A stretch of DNA of 64,000 nucleotides from Pseudomonadota bacterium (GCA_018816865.1 JAHIUW010000030.1:17313-81312), one strand, 5' to 3'. Shown: positions 27,000 to 36,686, counted from the first letter of the stretch. A program made the numbers and translations. The notes: generated from the letters alone by a model not told the origin.

Positions 27000-28793
27000 T
27001 CAGGTCGCCACGACCACGCAGTCTTTGCCATCGGCCTTGGCGCGGTACATGGCTTTGCTGGTCCTGAACAACAGACTGTCAGGACCTTCGGCCGAGGCGT
27101 ATTTGGCGATGCCGGCACTGACGGTGATTTTGACCTGGTTTTCGTTTTCAGTAGCGAAGTTCAGATCCTTCAAGGAGTCCCTGATGCGTTCGCAGATCGC
27201 CGCGCCCTCGCTGGAGGTACTTCCCGGCAGCAACAGGCAGAATTCCTCGCCGCCATAGCGATAGGCACGGTCTGACTCCCTGATGGCCACCCGGATGGCC
27301 CTGCCCAAGGCCTTGAGCACCTCGTCGCCCAGGATCGGGCCGTGCACATGGTTGATCCGCTTGAAATCGTCCACATCGAGCAAGACGAAGCTCAGCAAGG
27401 AATCCTGCTGGTCCGCTCGCTGGACGTATTGCACGAGGTCGTTCTGAAACAAGCGGATATTCGGCAGGCCCGTCAGGCTGTCGGTCATGGCCCGTTGGTC
27501 GGTTTCACGCTTTTTGCGCTGCATCTGTCCCTGATCGATACGCAGATGGGCCAGGCGTCGGGTCAGCGCATACGGAAAGAGCAGGACAGAAAGCAGAGCC
27601 ATGCCCGGGAGCAAATAGAACATCAACGGCGAATACTCGAAGATCCCCATATAGGTCAGGAGAGCGACAGGCCCGCCCAGGATGTAAGGCGAAAACGCAA
27701 GGGTAAAATGGTTGGCGGGATAAAAGCCCCTGCGCTTGGAGATCACTGCCACCAGCATCGAATAGATGCAGGACAAGGGAAACACGAGCGTGAGCGCGTT
27801 GACCAGGTCAACGCTGAGAAACGGCAGCAGGCCCAGCCAGATCACACCGCTCAGGATGATGCCCTGCAGCAGCCGGTCATGGTTTGGGGTATAGGTTCGC
27901 GTAGCCAGAAAAATTCGAGTGAACTGAAGAAAAAAAAGACTGAACACCGTCAACAGGGCCGGGTCCAGATACATCCCGAGGCCGGGGGACCACAGTGAAG
28001 GAGCGAATTCGCGCATCAGGCCGGTCTGGACCCCAAGGTACAGCACGGAGGAGATGATGAAACCCGAGTACCAGGCGTAGGCCTTGTCCCGAATGCACAG
28101 ATAGAGCACGAAATGAAAGAAGCCCATGGCCAGCAGGATGCCGCAGGCAAGGGCCTTGGCCATGCTGACCAGTCGGAACGAGTGCAGATAGTTGTCGATG
28201 GAAAACAATGTCACGGGCAGAAACACCGGCAGCTCGCTTTGGACATGGATCAGCAAGGTGGCGTTGCCCGTTTTGAGGAAATTGAGCTGGTGAATGAAGG
28301 GCGAGAGACTGCCCTTGCCAAAGGCCCGCTGGAGGTGAATTTCACCTGAATCGTCAATGAGATAGACGTCGAAAGCCTTGAGAGCGTACCAATCCCAGAA
28401 TTCCGGCCAGCCCGCATCGACAACCCATTGCTGGGGCAAATGCTGTGGGATTTTGGAGACATTCAAGGAGACCTTGAGCCACCAGTCCGCCTGGGGGTCA
28501 TCCAGAAAAAGGGTCTTTGTTTTGAGGTCGAGGAACCGCTGTGACATCTGTTTTGAGGCGATCTCTGCGACGCTCAGTGTCCGCTCCGTATCCTTGAGGA
28601 ATTCGAGATGGGTGCCGAGGGAGACGGTCCCCGTGGCGTCCGAGAGGTAGAGCGTCGGGGCTTGGCTCTGCGCCGCAACAGACACCGCGCCAGGCCCTGC
28701 CAAAAGCAGCACCAGGAGCAGCAGAGCCAGCTGGATCGTTACGGACCTGTGCCCAGCGAAGCGCAAGGGCGAAGAAGGAAAGAAAGAACTCAT
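27000..28793 (-). CDS. 7TMR-DISM diguanylate cyclase
   Basis: A 597-residue protein with a signal peptide, a periplasmic 7TMR-DISM extracellular domain (about 45-190), seven membrane helices (about 200-400), a short coiled linker and a GGDEF domain with an intact YRYGGEEFCLLLPG. It should make cyclic di-GMP in response to a periplasmic ligand; the extracellular domain resembles carbohydrate-binding folds, but the ligand is unknown. Located between ftsK and the quinone reductase on the minus strand. An exopolysaccharide operon starts 13 kb away, a plausible but unproven target of the signal. Confidence 0.92.
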   Translation of the reverse strand: MSSFFPSSPLRFAGHRSVTIQLALLLLVLLLAGPGAVSVAAQSQAPTLYLSDATGTVSLGTHLEFLKDTERTLSVAEIASKQMSQRFLDLKTKTLFLDDPQADWWLKVSLNVSKIPQHLPQQWVVDAGWPEFWDWYALKAFDVYLIDDSGEIHLQRAFGKGSLSPFIHQLNFLKTGNATLLIHVQSELPVFLPVTLFSIDNYLHSFRLVSMAKALACGILLAMGFFHFVLYLCIRDKAYAWYSGFIISSVLYLGVQTGLMREFAPSLWSPGLGMYLDPALLTVFSLFFLQFTRIFLATRTYTPNHDRLLQGIILSGVIWLGLLPFLSVDLVNALTLVFPLSCIYSMLVAVISKRRGFYPANHFTLAFSPYILGGPVALLTYMGIFEYSPLMFYLLPGMALLSVLLFPYALTRRLAHLRIDQGQMQRKKRETDQRAMTDSLTGLPNIRLFQNDLVQYVQRADQQDSLLSFVLLDVDDFKRINHVHGPILGDEVLKALGRAIRVAIRESDRAYRYGGEEFCLLLPGSTSSEGAAICERIRDSLKDLNFATENENQVKITVSAGIAKYASAEGPDSLLFRTSKAMYRAKADGKDCVVVAT

Positions 28794-28909
28794 CCCACGT
28801 TGATGAAGTCTTTTTCTGGCTCTGTCAACCGCTCGTAAATACAGGAAATCCCTACCCTGGCGAAGGTTAGGCGCAACAAGGGAGAAATAGCCGGAACCCA
28901 GGTGGAAGA

Positions 28910-31189
28910 CTAACCCCGGCCGCCGATCACCTGCCGAGGCTTGGAGCCGTCAGCCGGGCTGACGATGCCGTCCTGCTCCATTTGTTCCACGAAACGGGCG
29001 GCACGGTTGAAGCCGATGCGGAAGCGGCGCTGGATGAGCGAGATCGAGGCCTTGCCCTGCTCCATGACGAATTGCACGGCCTCGGCATAGATCGGGTCGT
29101 CGGGGATGCCCTCGCCTTCGCCGGAAGTTCCGTTGGCACCGCCTCCCAGTTGCTCCTCCCGGGACCAGTCTCCGAAATCCAGGCTGAAGTTCTGGGAGGT
29201 GTGGGCCTTCCAGTACTTGATCACCTGTCCGATTTCATCCTCGTCCACCAGCGCTCCATGCAGGCGCAGCGTCTTGCCGCCGGCAGGCTTGAACAGCATG
29301 TCTCCCTTGCCCAGCAGGTGGTTGGCGCCCACGCTGTCGATGATGGTCCTGGAATCCTGGGGGGAAGTGACCGTAAAGGCCACGCGGCTGGGGAAGTTGG
29401 CCTTGATCAGGCCCGTCACCACATCCACCGAAGGACGCTGGGTCGCCAGGATCATGTGGATGCCCGAGGCGCGCGCCAGCTGCGCCAGACGCACGATGGA
29501 GGTCTCCACTTCCTTGCGGGCGGTGAGCATCAGGTCCGCCAACTCGTCGATGACGATGACCAGGAACGGCAGTGGCGCCAGGTCGATGAATTCATCCGGG
29601 CGTTTGTCCCCAAAGGACTTGAGTTTCTTGTTGTAGCCTTCGATGTTGCGCACACCCAGGCGCGCCATGGCATCGTAGCGTTGCTCCATCTCGTAGACGG
29701 CCCAATCCAGGGCGTTCTTGGCCAGGGCCATGTCCGTGACCACCGGATGCACCAGATGTGGCAGATCGGAATACAGGGCCAACTCGATGCGCTTGGGGTC
29801 CACCAGCAACAGCTTCACCTCGTCGGGCGAGGCCTTGTACAGGAAGCTCAGGAGCAGGGAGTTGATGCAGACGCTCTTGCCCTGCCCGGTGGCGCCCGCC
29901 ACCAGCAGATGCGGCATCTTGGCCAGGTCCGCCACATACGGCGTGCCGTGGATGTCCTTGCCCAGGGCCAGGGTCAGCAGGGACTTGGAATCCTGAAATT
30001 GATCGGATTCAATGATTTCACGAAGATACACTGTTTCGCGGACGTCATTGGGGATCTCGAGCCCCACGGTGTCGCGCCCTGCCAGGGGGGCCTCGATGCG
30101 GACGGCCGAGGCTCTGAGAGCCAGGGCCAGGTCGTCGGACAGGCCGGCAATGCGGCTGATCTTTACGCCCGGAGCGGGCTTGTACTCGTACATGGTGACC
30201 ACGGGGCCCGGCGTTGCCCCCTGGACCTCGCCCTGGATACCGAAATCGGTCAGACAGACCTCCAGCCGGCGGGCCTGTTCGTCCAGGACCTTTTGGGGGA
30301 TGGAGGGTCCGTCATTTGTCGGCGGCTTCAAAAAATCAAAGGGCGGTGGGCCGGAACCAGCGGCAGCAGCCTCTCCGGGGGTGGGAATCTTCGTTGTGAG
30401 AGCGCCCCTGGGGCTGCGGGCCTTGGGCATGGCAGACGGGGTTTTGGCCTTCCTGGAACCCAGGCGCAGAAAACCGCTGTCCTCTTCGGGCGTTGATTCA
30501 GTCTTGCGGTCCTTGGTCGATGCTTCCCGGGGAAGGACATCGCGGCGTTGCTTTTGGGCCTGACGTTCCCTGAGCATGAAGCCCAGGTCGAGGAATCGGC
30601 CACGGATACGTTTGAACAGCATCCCCCAGGTCAGGCCCATGAGCAGCTGGAAGGAGACAATCAGTGTGAACAGCCAGAGCAGGCCGGCACCGGTTGGCCT
30701 GAGGAAAAAACGGGCCTGGATGAAGAGGATTTGTCCGAACAGGCCGCCTCCGGCGACCTCCAGGATGGACGCATGCGCACGGCCCCACTCCGAAGCGCCA
30801 AGGGTCATGACACAGAGCAGCAGCAGAAAACCGCCCAGCCAGCGCCACCAGGCCGGAAAGAACCGGGGAAGGAAGTTGCCTGCGGCCAGGGCAGCGAAGG
30901 CCATGGGCACGAGCCAGCTGCCAATGCCCACAAGGACCACGAGCAAGTCCGCCGCATAGGCCCCCACGAGGCCCATGGTGTTCTTGACCTGATAGCCGTG
31001 GCTCACGACATGGTTGAAGCTCGGGTCCTGCGACGAGTAACTCGCAAGCGCCACCGCCAGCGCAACGGCGCAGAACAAGAACGCCATCGCGACGATTTCC
31101 TTCAGCAGCTTCTTTCCGTTCGTGGCCCTATCCCCCGTTTGCTGGTCCGCGCCGTTCGCGCGGACCGAGTTTTTGGCGTTCCGTGACAC
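28910..31189 (-). CDS. ftsK: DNA translocase FtsK
   Basis: Septum-located motor that pumps chromosome DNA at division and activates XerC/D recombination. It is 759 residues: four N-terminal membrane helices (about 35-190), a short basic/proline linker, the RecA-like motor with Walker A GATGQGKS (about residues 428-436) and Walker B LVIVIDELADL, then the winged-helix gamma domain (DDPIYAEAVQFVMEQGKASI to the end) that reads KOPS/SRS sequences. The start is GTG at 31189; the Shine-Dalgarno match is weak. It starts 9 bp after the efp stop, so aroQ, efp and ftsK form one transcript. Confidence 0.95.
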   Translation of the reverse strand: MSRNAKNSVRANGADQQTGDRATNGKKLLKEIVAMAFLFCAVALAVALASYSSQDPSFNHVVSHGYQVKNTMGLVGAYAADLLVVLVGIGSWLVPMAFAALAAGNFLPRFFPAWWRWLGGFLLLLCVMTLGASEWGRAHASILEVAGGGLFGQILFIQARFFLRPTGAGLLWLFTLIVSFQLLMGLTWGMLFKRIRGRFLDLGFMLRERQAQKQRRDVLPREASTKDRKTESTPEEDSGFLRLGSRKAKTPSAMPKARSPRGALTTKIPTPGEAAAAGSGPPPFDFLKPPTNDGPSIPQKVLDEQARRLEVCLTDFGIQGEVQGATPGPVVTMYEYKPAPGVKISRIAGLSDDLALALRASAVRIEAPLAGRDTVGLEIPNDVRETVYLREIIESDQFQDSKSLLTLALGKDIHGTPYVADLAKMPHLLVAGATGQGKSVCINSLLLSFLYKASPDEVKLLLVDPKRIELALYSDLPHLVHPVVTDMALAKNALDWAVYEMEQRYDAMARLGVRNIEGYNKKLKSFGDKRPDEFIDLAPLPFLVIVIDELADLMLTARKEVETSIVRLAQLARASGIHMILATQRPSVDVVTGLIKANFPSRVAFTVTSPQDSRTIIDSVGANHLLGKGDMLFKPAGGKTLRLHGALVDEDEIGQVIKYWKAHTSQNFSLDFGDWSREEQLGGGANGTSGEGEGIPDDPIYAEAVQFVMEQGKASISLIQRRFRIGFNRAARFVEQMEQDGIVSPADGSKPRQVIGGRG

Positions 31190-31198
31190 TCCGCAGAA

Positions 31199-31759
31199 TT
31201 ACTTTTCGCGGGCGATGTAGTTTCCGGTGCGCGTGTCCACCTTGATCCGTTCGCCCTGTTCGACGAACAACGGGACCTGGACCACGATTCCGGAGGTCAG
31301 GGTTGCGGGCTTGGTTGCCCCGGAAACCGTATCGCCCCTGATTCCGGGCTCGGTCTCGGCGATCTCCATGACCACGGAGGCAGGGATGTCGATGGTCAGG
31401 GGCTGATCGTTGTACATCAGGACCTTGACGACCTCGCTTTCCACCAGGAAGCCACCGCTGGCACCGGCCTGTTCCTCGGTGATGGTCGTCTGTTCGTAGG
31501 AACCCATGTCCATGAAGGCGAAGTCCTTGCCCTCGCGGTACAGGAACTGCATTTCGCGGGTCTCAAGATTGGGCTTGTCGACTTTTTCGCCGGAACGGAA
31601 GGTATGGTCGATGACCCGGCCGTTGAGCAGGTTGCGCAGCTTGGTGCGCATCACCGCCCCACCCTTGCCGGGCTTGTGGTGCTGGTGCTCGAGAATCTCG
31701 TACGGGATGCCGTCCATCTCGATCTTTCTGCCGTTCTTGAAATCGGAAGTTGGAATCAT
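31199..31759 (-). CDS. efp: Translation elongation factor P
   Basis: Rescues ribosomes stalled at proline runs. It is 186 residues with three beta-barrel domains. The tip of the first domain carries KPGKGGA with K32 at the position of the modified lysine (K34 in E. coli). No EpmA/EpmB gene is visible here, so the modification state is unknown. The C-terminal signature ([10 protein letters not shown]) is intact. Placed between aroQ (30 bp upstream) and ftsK (9 bp downstream). Confidence 0.96.
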   Translation of the reverse strand: MIPTSDFKNGRKIEMDGIPYEILEHQHHKPGKGGAVMRTKLRNLLNGRVIDHTFRSGEKVDKPNLETREMQFLYREGKDFAFMDMGSYEQTTITEEQAGASGGFLVESEVVKVLMYNDQPLTIDIPASVVMEIAETEPGIRGDTVSGATKPATLTSGIVVQVPLFVEQGERIKVDTRTGNYIAREK

Positions 31760-31789
31760 TTATCCTCCAGTCGGTGCTTGTCTTTGTGG

Positions 31790-32248
31790 TTAGCTGTGTT
31801 CGAGGCGGTTCATCAGGGCGGCGACTGCCAGGGCATAGGAATCAATGCCGAAACCGGCAATCACTCCCACCACGCGGGCGGCCATGAAGCTCTGATGTCT
31901 GATGGTCTCGGGTCGTGCCCAGACGTTGGAGATATGGACCTCCACGCAGGGGATGCCGATCCAGGCCAGGCTGTCGGCCAGGGCAAGGCTGGTGTGCGTG
32001 TAGGCCCCGGCATTGAAGACAATGCCGGAAACACCCTGCTCACGCGCCAGTTCGAGCCTGTCGATCAACTCGCCTTCGCCATTGGCCTGAAAAAAGGTCA
32101 GTGCGACATCCCCGGCTCGGTCAGCCAACAGGGCATCCACCAACCTCGGTACATCGTCCATCCCCTGGCTGCCGTATATTTCCGGCTCTCGTTGACCCAG
32201 ATGTCCCAGGTTGGGGCCGTTCAGGATCAATATCTCGTATTTTGCCAT
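31790..32248 (-). CDS. aroQ: Type II 3-dehydroquinate dehydratase
   Basis: Third step of the shikimate pathway, 3-dehydroquinate to 3-dehydroshikimate. It is 152 residues from the ATG at 32248, the normal length. LILNGPNLGHLGQREPEIYG provides R20 and the catalytic Y25; the usual NLNLLG is NLGHLG here. NAGAYTHTS and CVEVHISNVWARPETIRHQS supply the substrate-binding asparagine and histidine. The frame opens much further upstream, but those codons overlap the divergent engB region and are unlike the family. First gene of the aroQ-efp-ftsK unit. Confidence 0.93.
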   Translation of the reverse strand: MAKYEILILNGPNLGHLGQREPEIYGSQGMDDVPRLVDALLADRAGDVALTFFQANGEGELIDRLELAREQGVSGIVFNAGAYTHTSLALADSLAWIGIPCVEVHISNVWARPETIRHQSFMAARVVGVIAGFGIDSYALAVAALMNRLEHS

Positions 32249-32403
32249 TGCATCCCCGTCCATTGCTTTTCGGGCCTTGTGAGAGGTCCGAATTGAAGTT
32301 GCTCCTATGTATCCATTTCCAATGGTGTTGGCAAACGGCACCTTCCCGGGCATAGTGGCTTGGCGCGCGGGACCAGGGTTCCGGTCGGCGCAATGGAGGA
32401 TCA

Positions 32404-32985
32404 ATGAGCAAGTTTCAGTTTGAACTCGAAAAGACCATCTACCTGATGGACCAGTTGACGGAGATGCCCGCACCCCAGGTCGCCATGGCCGGGCGTTCCA
32501 ACGTGGGCAAATCCTCGCTGATCAACAGCCTTGCCGGACGCAAGAAGCTGGCCAAGATCAGTTCATCACCGGGCAAGACCCGCAGCCTCAACTTCTACCG
32601 GGTCACCCCGGGCGACTTCTATCTGGTGGACCTGCCCGGTTACGGTTACGCCCGGACATCGAAAAGTGAACGCGCCCTGTGGGGCCAAGTCATTGATTCC
32701 TATGTCCAGGACAACCCCTGGCTCAAGGCCGTGGCCGTGCTCCTGGATTCCCGCCACAGCCCGCAGAAGATCGACCTGGAACTGGTCACCTATCTGCAGA
32801 GCATCGGCATGACGATCATTCCCGTCATGACCAAGGCCGACAAACCCAAGCAACGCGAACGTGAACAGGTGCGCAAGCAGTGGGCGACCTTTTTGGACGG
32901 GCAAAAGCCCCTGGTCACGTCTGCGGAGACGGGTCTGGGCATGGACCTCCTTTGGGCGGCCCTGCAAGCAGCCGTCACCGAGTAG
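32404..32985 (+). CDS. engB: Ribosome biogenesis GTPase EngB/YsxC
   Basis: A 193-residue small GTPase required for 50S subunit assembly. G1 is GRSNVGKSS (about residues 27-35), G3 is DLPGYGYA, G4 is TKAD and G5 is TSAETG. GGAGGATCA precedes the ATG. It is a single gene, divergent from aroQ, and is followed by two terminators. Confidence 0.95.
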   Translation: MSKFQFELEKTIYLMDQLTEMPAPQVAMAGRSNVGKSSLINSLAGRKKLAKISSSPGKTRSLNFYRVTPGDFYLVDLPGYGYARTSKSERALWGQVIDSYVQDNPWLKAVAVLLDSRHSPQKIDLELVTYLQSIGMTIIPVMTKADKPKQREREQVRKQWATFLDGQKPLVTSAETGLGMDLLWAALQAAVTE

Positions 32986-33009
32986 TCGTGGCGACTTCAA
33001 GGACGTGAG

Positions 33010-33028
33010 GGCCGCAAACGGCCTTTTT
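33010..33028 (+). terminator. Terminator after engB
   Basis: Stem GGCCG / CGGCC, loop CAAA, then TTTTT, 25 bp after the engB stop. Confidence 0.8.
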
Positions 33029-33038
33029 CACTGCAAAA

Positions 33039-33078
33039 CGAAAAACCCTCGCACAGGTTCCTGTGCGAGGGTTTTTCG
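33039..33078. terminator. Bidirectional terminator between engB and lptG
   Basis: Long perfect hairpin: arms of 18 bp containing CCCTCGCACAG / CTGTGCGAGGG around a short GTTC loop, with A tracts on the left and T tracts on the right, so it works on both strands. It serves both converging units. Confidence 0.9.
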
Positions 33079-33096
33079 TGTCTGTCGGATAATGCG

Positions 33097-34191
33097 TCAG
33101 CTTCTGCCGAGGGTCGAGGGGCGCGCCAACCAGGCCAGCCGCCCACCAGCCACCAGACAGAAGAGGATATTGCCCAGCCAAGCCCCGGTCCAGGGCGTGA
33201 GCATGCCTTTTTGCCCCAAGGTCACGCCGACCATGTAAATGACGTAATAGATGAAGATAAGCAGCAGCGAGAGGCCGATATTGAGGTAGATGTTCTCGGA
33301 CATGGTCACCAGGGCCAGGGCCAGCACCGCCATGGCCAGGATGGAGAAGGCGTAGGCCCAGTTCATGTGCCACGCAGTGCGCAACCGCTCCACGTTGGAG
33401 CCCGAGGCGTCCAGCCGCTGGATGACGCGCGACAGTTGCCACATGGGAAGCGATGCCGGGTCCACGTCGGGGTCGATTTGCAGGAAAGTTCTGGGGTCCT
33501 GCTTGAGATGCAGAGTCATCTCCGGAAGTGTTTCGACCGTGAAATTGATTGGGTCGAGCACGCGCACCTTGCTGAGGGTCCATTGCCCCGCGAGGGCCAC
33601 GGCGCTTTCCGCCGTAATGAGCCGTATCAGGGACTGGCGGTCCTCGGACATCTCGTAGATCGACAGGTCCTGGGCCTCGCGCTTGGCAGGGAACAACTGG
33701 GCGGCTTCGACGACCAGGTTGCCCTCGCGGAACCAGATATTGCGCAGGACCTTCTTTTCGACAATGTTGCCGCGCACCTGTTCGGACCAGATGCTGCGCA
33801 CGATCTGCTGGCCGTACACGCCCACAAGCTGGGAAAAGGCCATCTGGATGAGGCACCAGAGCAGCGCGTAAGCCAAAAAGAACCGGGACAGGGCTCCCAG
33901 GGAGACCCCTCCGGCCCGCAGGGCCAGGAGTTCGCGACTGCGGGCCATCAAGCAGAGCTGAATGACCATGGACACCAGAAATACGGCAGGCATGATCTGT
34001 GAGATGATCAGCGGCAGCTTTGCCGCGAAATAGGTGGCGACAACGCCAAGACCCAGCCCGGCCTCCATAAAATCGTCCAGACGATCGAACAGATCGGCCA
34101 TGATGTACAGGGCTGCACCCGCGGCAAGGGTCGTCAGCAACAGAAACAGGTTTTGCCTGAACAGATACGTCGAAAGGGTCCTAATCCGCAT
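33097..34191 (-). CDS. lptG: LPS export permease LptG
   Basis: A 364-residue membrane permease of the YjgP/YjgQ family that, with LptF and the LptB ATPase, extracts LPS from the inner membrane for transport to the outer membrane. It has three membrane helices at the N-terminus, a periplasmic beta-jellyroll domain in the middle and three helices at the C-terminus. RSRELLALRAGG is the typical coupling-helix segment that contacts LptB. It overlaps the end of lptF by 11 bp. No lptB is visible in the window. Confidence 0.9.
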   Translation of the reverse strand: MRIRTLSTYLFRQNLFLLLTTLAAGAALYIMADLFDRLDDFMEAGLGLGVVATYFAAKLPLIISQIMPAVFLVSMVIQLCLMARSRELLALRAGGVSLGALSRFFLAYALLWCLIQMAFSQLVGVYGQQIVRSIWSEQVRGNIVEKKVLRNIWFREGNLVVEAAQLFPAKREAQDLSIYEMSEDRQSLIRLITAESAVALAGQWTLSKVRVLDPINFTVETLPEMTLHLKQDPRTFLQIDPDVDPASLPMWQLSRVIQRLDASGSNVERLRTAWHMNWAYAFSILAMAVLALALVTMSENIYLNIGLSLLLIFIYYVIYMVGVTLGQKGMLTPWTGAWLGNILFCLVAGGRLAWLARPSTLGRS

Positions 34192-35371
34192 GGTTCGGCC
34201 TCCGCATCCAATAATGCCTGAGGTGCGAGAGCCAGGCGGCGACGGATATTGCCCGCTCCATTGCCGCCATGCGGATGCCCACCAGCCCGACGATCAGGAA
34301 CAGCACGTTGGGCAGCCACAGGCCGATCACCGGAGGAACGGAGCCGGTCTCCCCCAGCGAGAGCCCCAGCGAGAGCAGCGTGTAATAGAACAGAAAGAAC
34401 CCAAGGGCCAGGATCAGTCCCCAATGTCTATTCAGACCGCCGAAGCTCGCAGCCATGGGCAAGGCAAACAAACCCAGCACCAGACAGGCCAAGGGCAGGA
34501 CCAGGCGTTTTTGAATCTCTACTTTAACCTTTCTGGAGAACATTCCGTTATCTATGGATAAAGTATCAGCGTTATCCTGGGCTTCAAGCAGTTGTTCCCA
34601 ACTCATTTCCTTGGGTTTGATCTCGGCCAGCCCAAAGTTGGAAAAAAGTTTCGAGAGATCCATGCGCACCTGATAGGTGCCGAACCCCACGACACTGACC
34701 CCTCCCTTCTCCTGGCGGTAGATGCGTCCGTCGCGCAGGTTGAAGACGATTTCACCCTTGTCGGAATCGGTGTGGACGTTGCCCGTGGGAGCCAGAATGG
34801 TGGCCTTGACGTCTTCGTGAGTCTTGTCCTGCACGAACACGGTGGAAAGCTCACCCGTGGAACTGTCGGCCTGCTGGGCGAAGATCGTCAGGTCCGGGAA
34901 TTCCTTGTTGAACACCCCGCCCTGCATCACCAGCTGCGTTTTGGTGCGGGCGATTTCCATGACCTGGTCTCGGAAATTTTCCATGCCCCAGGAAACACCC
35001 CAGAAACTGATGACCACGTTTGCCGCGAGGCACAGCAGGCCGAACAGCAGGGGCGCCGGCAAAAGCTGGTAGAGGCTGATGCCCGAGGATTTGAGCGCCA
35101 CAGACTCCAGGTCCGTGCCCATGCGTAAAAAAGTCAGGAAGACCGAAAGCATGCAGGCGATAGGTATGATCAAGAGCAGAAAGAACGGGCTCAGATACAG
35201 GAACATGAGCGTGATCTCGCCGACACTCATGCTTTGCGACAGGAACAGCTCGCGCAGTTGCAGCATCCGTCCGATGAGTAGGATCGTCAGCAGGGCGATG
35301 GAGGTGAGCGAGAAAAGGCTCAGCAGTTCCTTGAATATCTGCCGTTGCAGAAGTGAGGTGAGATTACGCAG
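34181..35371 (-). CDS. lptF: LPS export permease LptF, probably starting at CTG
   Basis: Partner of LptG, YjgP/YjgQ family. From the first ATG (35266) the protein is 361 residues but lacks the first membrane helix. That helix is encoded in the same frame upstream (LLQRQIFKELLSLFSLTSIA, continuing to the GRMLQLREL motif), matching family N-termini. No in-frame ATG, GTG or TTG covers it; a CTG at 35371 has GGGGAG at the right distance (7 bases) and I place the start there, giving 396 residues. The start overlaps the stop of the preceding small gene by 8 bp, which suggests coupling. Confidence 0.85.
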   Translation of the reverse strand: MRNLTSLLQRQIFKELLSLFSLTSIALLTILLIGRMLQLRELFLSQSMSVGEITLMFLYLSPFFLLLIIPIACMLSVFLTFLRMGTDLESVALKSSGISLYQLLPAPLLFGLLCLAANVVISFWGVSWGMENFRDQVMEIARTKTQLVMQGGVFNKEFPDLTIFAQQADSSTGELSTVFVQDKTHEDVKATILAPTGNVHTDSDKGEIVFNLRDGRIYRQEKGGVSVVGFGTYQVRMDLSKLFSNFGLAEIKPKEMSWEQLLEAQDNADTLSIDNGMFSRKVKVEIQKRLVLPLACLVLGLFALPMAASFGGLNRHWGLILALGFFLFYYTLLSLGLSLGETGSVPPVIGLWLPNVLFLIVGLVGIRMAAMERAISVAAWLSHLRHYWMRRPNHAD

Positions 35372-35561
35372 AGTCCTGCTCCCCTGTCTTTTCCTCTCTC
35401 AGCAGCCGCAGGAGGTTTTCCTGGTCCAGGGGGCTCAGGTTGTACTGCACGGAGGCCTTTTCCACCAGCTGTGAGATATTGGTCGCGCCTTGCGTGCGCT
35501 GTTCGGCAATCCAGCGCACGGCTTGGCGCAGCAGTTCCCCTGTGGGCATGATTGTGGGCAT
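35364..35561 (-). CDS. Small conserved-looking protein upstream of lptF
   Basis: A 65-residue, mostly helical charged protein (MPTIMPTGELLRQAVRWIAEQ at the start). AGGAG stands about 6 bases before the ATG at 35561. It ends inside the likely lptF start region, so the two are probably translated in tandem. No domain recognised. The good ribosome-binding site and tight coupling make it likely real. Confidence 0.65.
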   Translation of the reverse strand: MPTIMPTGELLRQAVRWIAEQRTQGATNISQLVEKASVQYNLSPLDQENLLRLLREEKTGEQDSA

Positions 35562-35719
35562 CGTTTCTCCTGGCGGCGGTTGGTTGCAAAAGCACGTCGA
35601 CGTGCGGCACATCTACACCAAGCGTTTGCGGCTTGCAACTTCAACGGGCATCGGATAGGGCCTATCAATCCCGTGTTTCAACGGGTCTGACGTGTGAACT
35701 CCAGCAGACAAGGAAGCCC

Positions 35720-36574
35720 ATGGATTCCATATTCAGCGCCATTATTCTGGGCATCGTCGAGGGCCTGACCGAATTCTTGCCGGTCTCGTCCACCGGGCAT
35801 CTGATTCTGACGGGCCATCTCCTCGGATTCACAGGGGAAAAGGCCGCCACCTTCGAAATTATCATCCAGCTCGGGGCCATTCTGGCGGTGGTCGTGCTCT
35901 ATTGGGAGCGTTTCCTGGGATTGTTGAAGACCGATCCCGCCCGTTCTTTTTCCGGTCTGCGCGGCATCTGGCTGCTGATCCTGACCTCCATCCCGGCCAG
36001 CGTGCTGGGATTGTTGGCCCATGACTTCATCAAAGAGCATCTGTTCGGCCCACAGACCGTGGCCTGGGCCCTTGGCGTGGGGGCGTTGGCCATCTTCGCG
36101 GTGGAGGCATGGCGCAACGGCGCCATCGTGGGAAATTTTCGCACCGCCAACAAGTCCCAGGCGCGTCCGCGGCACGATCGCACTCGCTACAAGGGACTGG
36201 ATGCCATCACCCCTGCCCTGGCCCTGGGCATCGGCTGCTTTCAGTGCCTGGCCCTGTGGCCCGGCTTTTCCCGGTCCGCGGCCACCATCATGGGCGGTAT
36301 GCTACTGGGCGCCGAGCGCAAAACCGCTGCCGAGTATTCTTTTGTGGCGGCTGTGCCCATCATGTTCGCGGCCACGGGCTATGACATGCTGAAGAACTAT
36401 CAGTTGTTCAGCGTAGCGGATCTGCCCTTTCTGGCCGTGGGGTTTGTAGTTTCGTTTCTTGCGGCCTGGATCGCGGTCAAGGGTTTCATCACCTTGCTGG
36501 GGCGGTTGACCTTGCGTCCGTTCGCTGTCTATCGGCTTGTCCTGGCGGCTGCGGTGCTCATCTTTCTGGTTTAG
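35720..36574 (+). CDS. uppP: Undecaprenyl-diphosphatase UppP (BacA)
   Basis: Recycles the lipid carrier undecaprenyl diphosphate to the monophosphate for peptidoglycan, O-antigen and exopolysaccharide synthesis. It is 284 residues with about eight membrane helices. The two signature blocks are EGLTEFLPVSSTGHLIL (residues 14-30) and PGFSRSAAT later on. The ATG at 35720 follows AAGGAAG; the frame opens upstream to 35552, but that extension is not part of the family. The product is of direct use to the Wzx/Wzy operon at 41.5 kb, which also works on undecaprenyl-linked sugars. Confidence 0.95.
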   Translation: MDSIFSAIILGIVEGLTEFLPVSSTGHLILTGHLLGFTGEKAATFEIIIQLGAILAVVVLYWERFLGLLKTDPARSFSGLRGIWLLILTSIPASVLGLLAHDFIKEHLFGPQTVAWALGVGALAIFAVEAWRNGAIVGNFRTANKSQARPRHDRTRYKGLDAITPALALGIGCFQCLALWPGFSRSAATIMGGMLLGAERKTAAEYSFVAAVPIMFAATGYDMLKNYQLFSVADLPFLAVGFVVSFLAAWIAVKGFITLLGRLTLRPFAVYRLVLAAAVLIFLV

Positions 36575-36686
36575 GAAAACGCCTGTTTTCAGCAGCGGAA
36601 TGATGGCTCTGGGCGGAATAATGATTATATTTTTCAAGTACCCGTTTAATTGAATGAATGCGGTGCAATGAAGTGGGAATTTCCAC

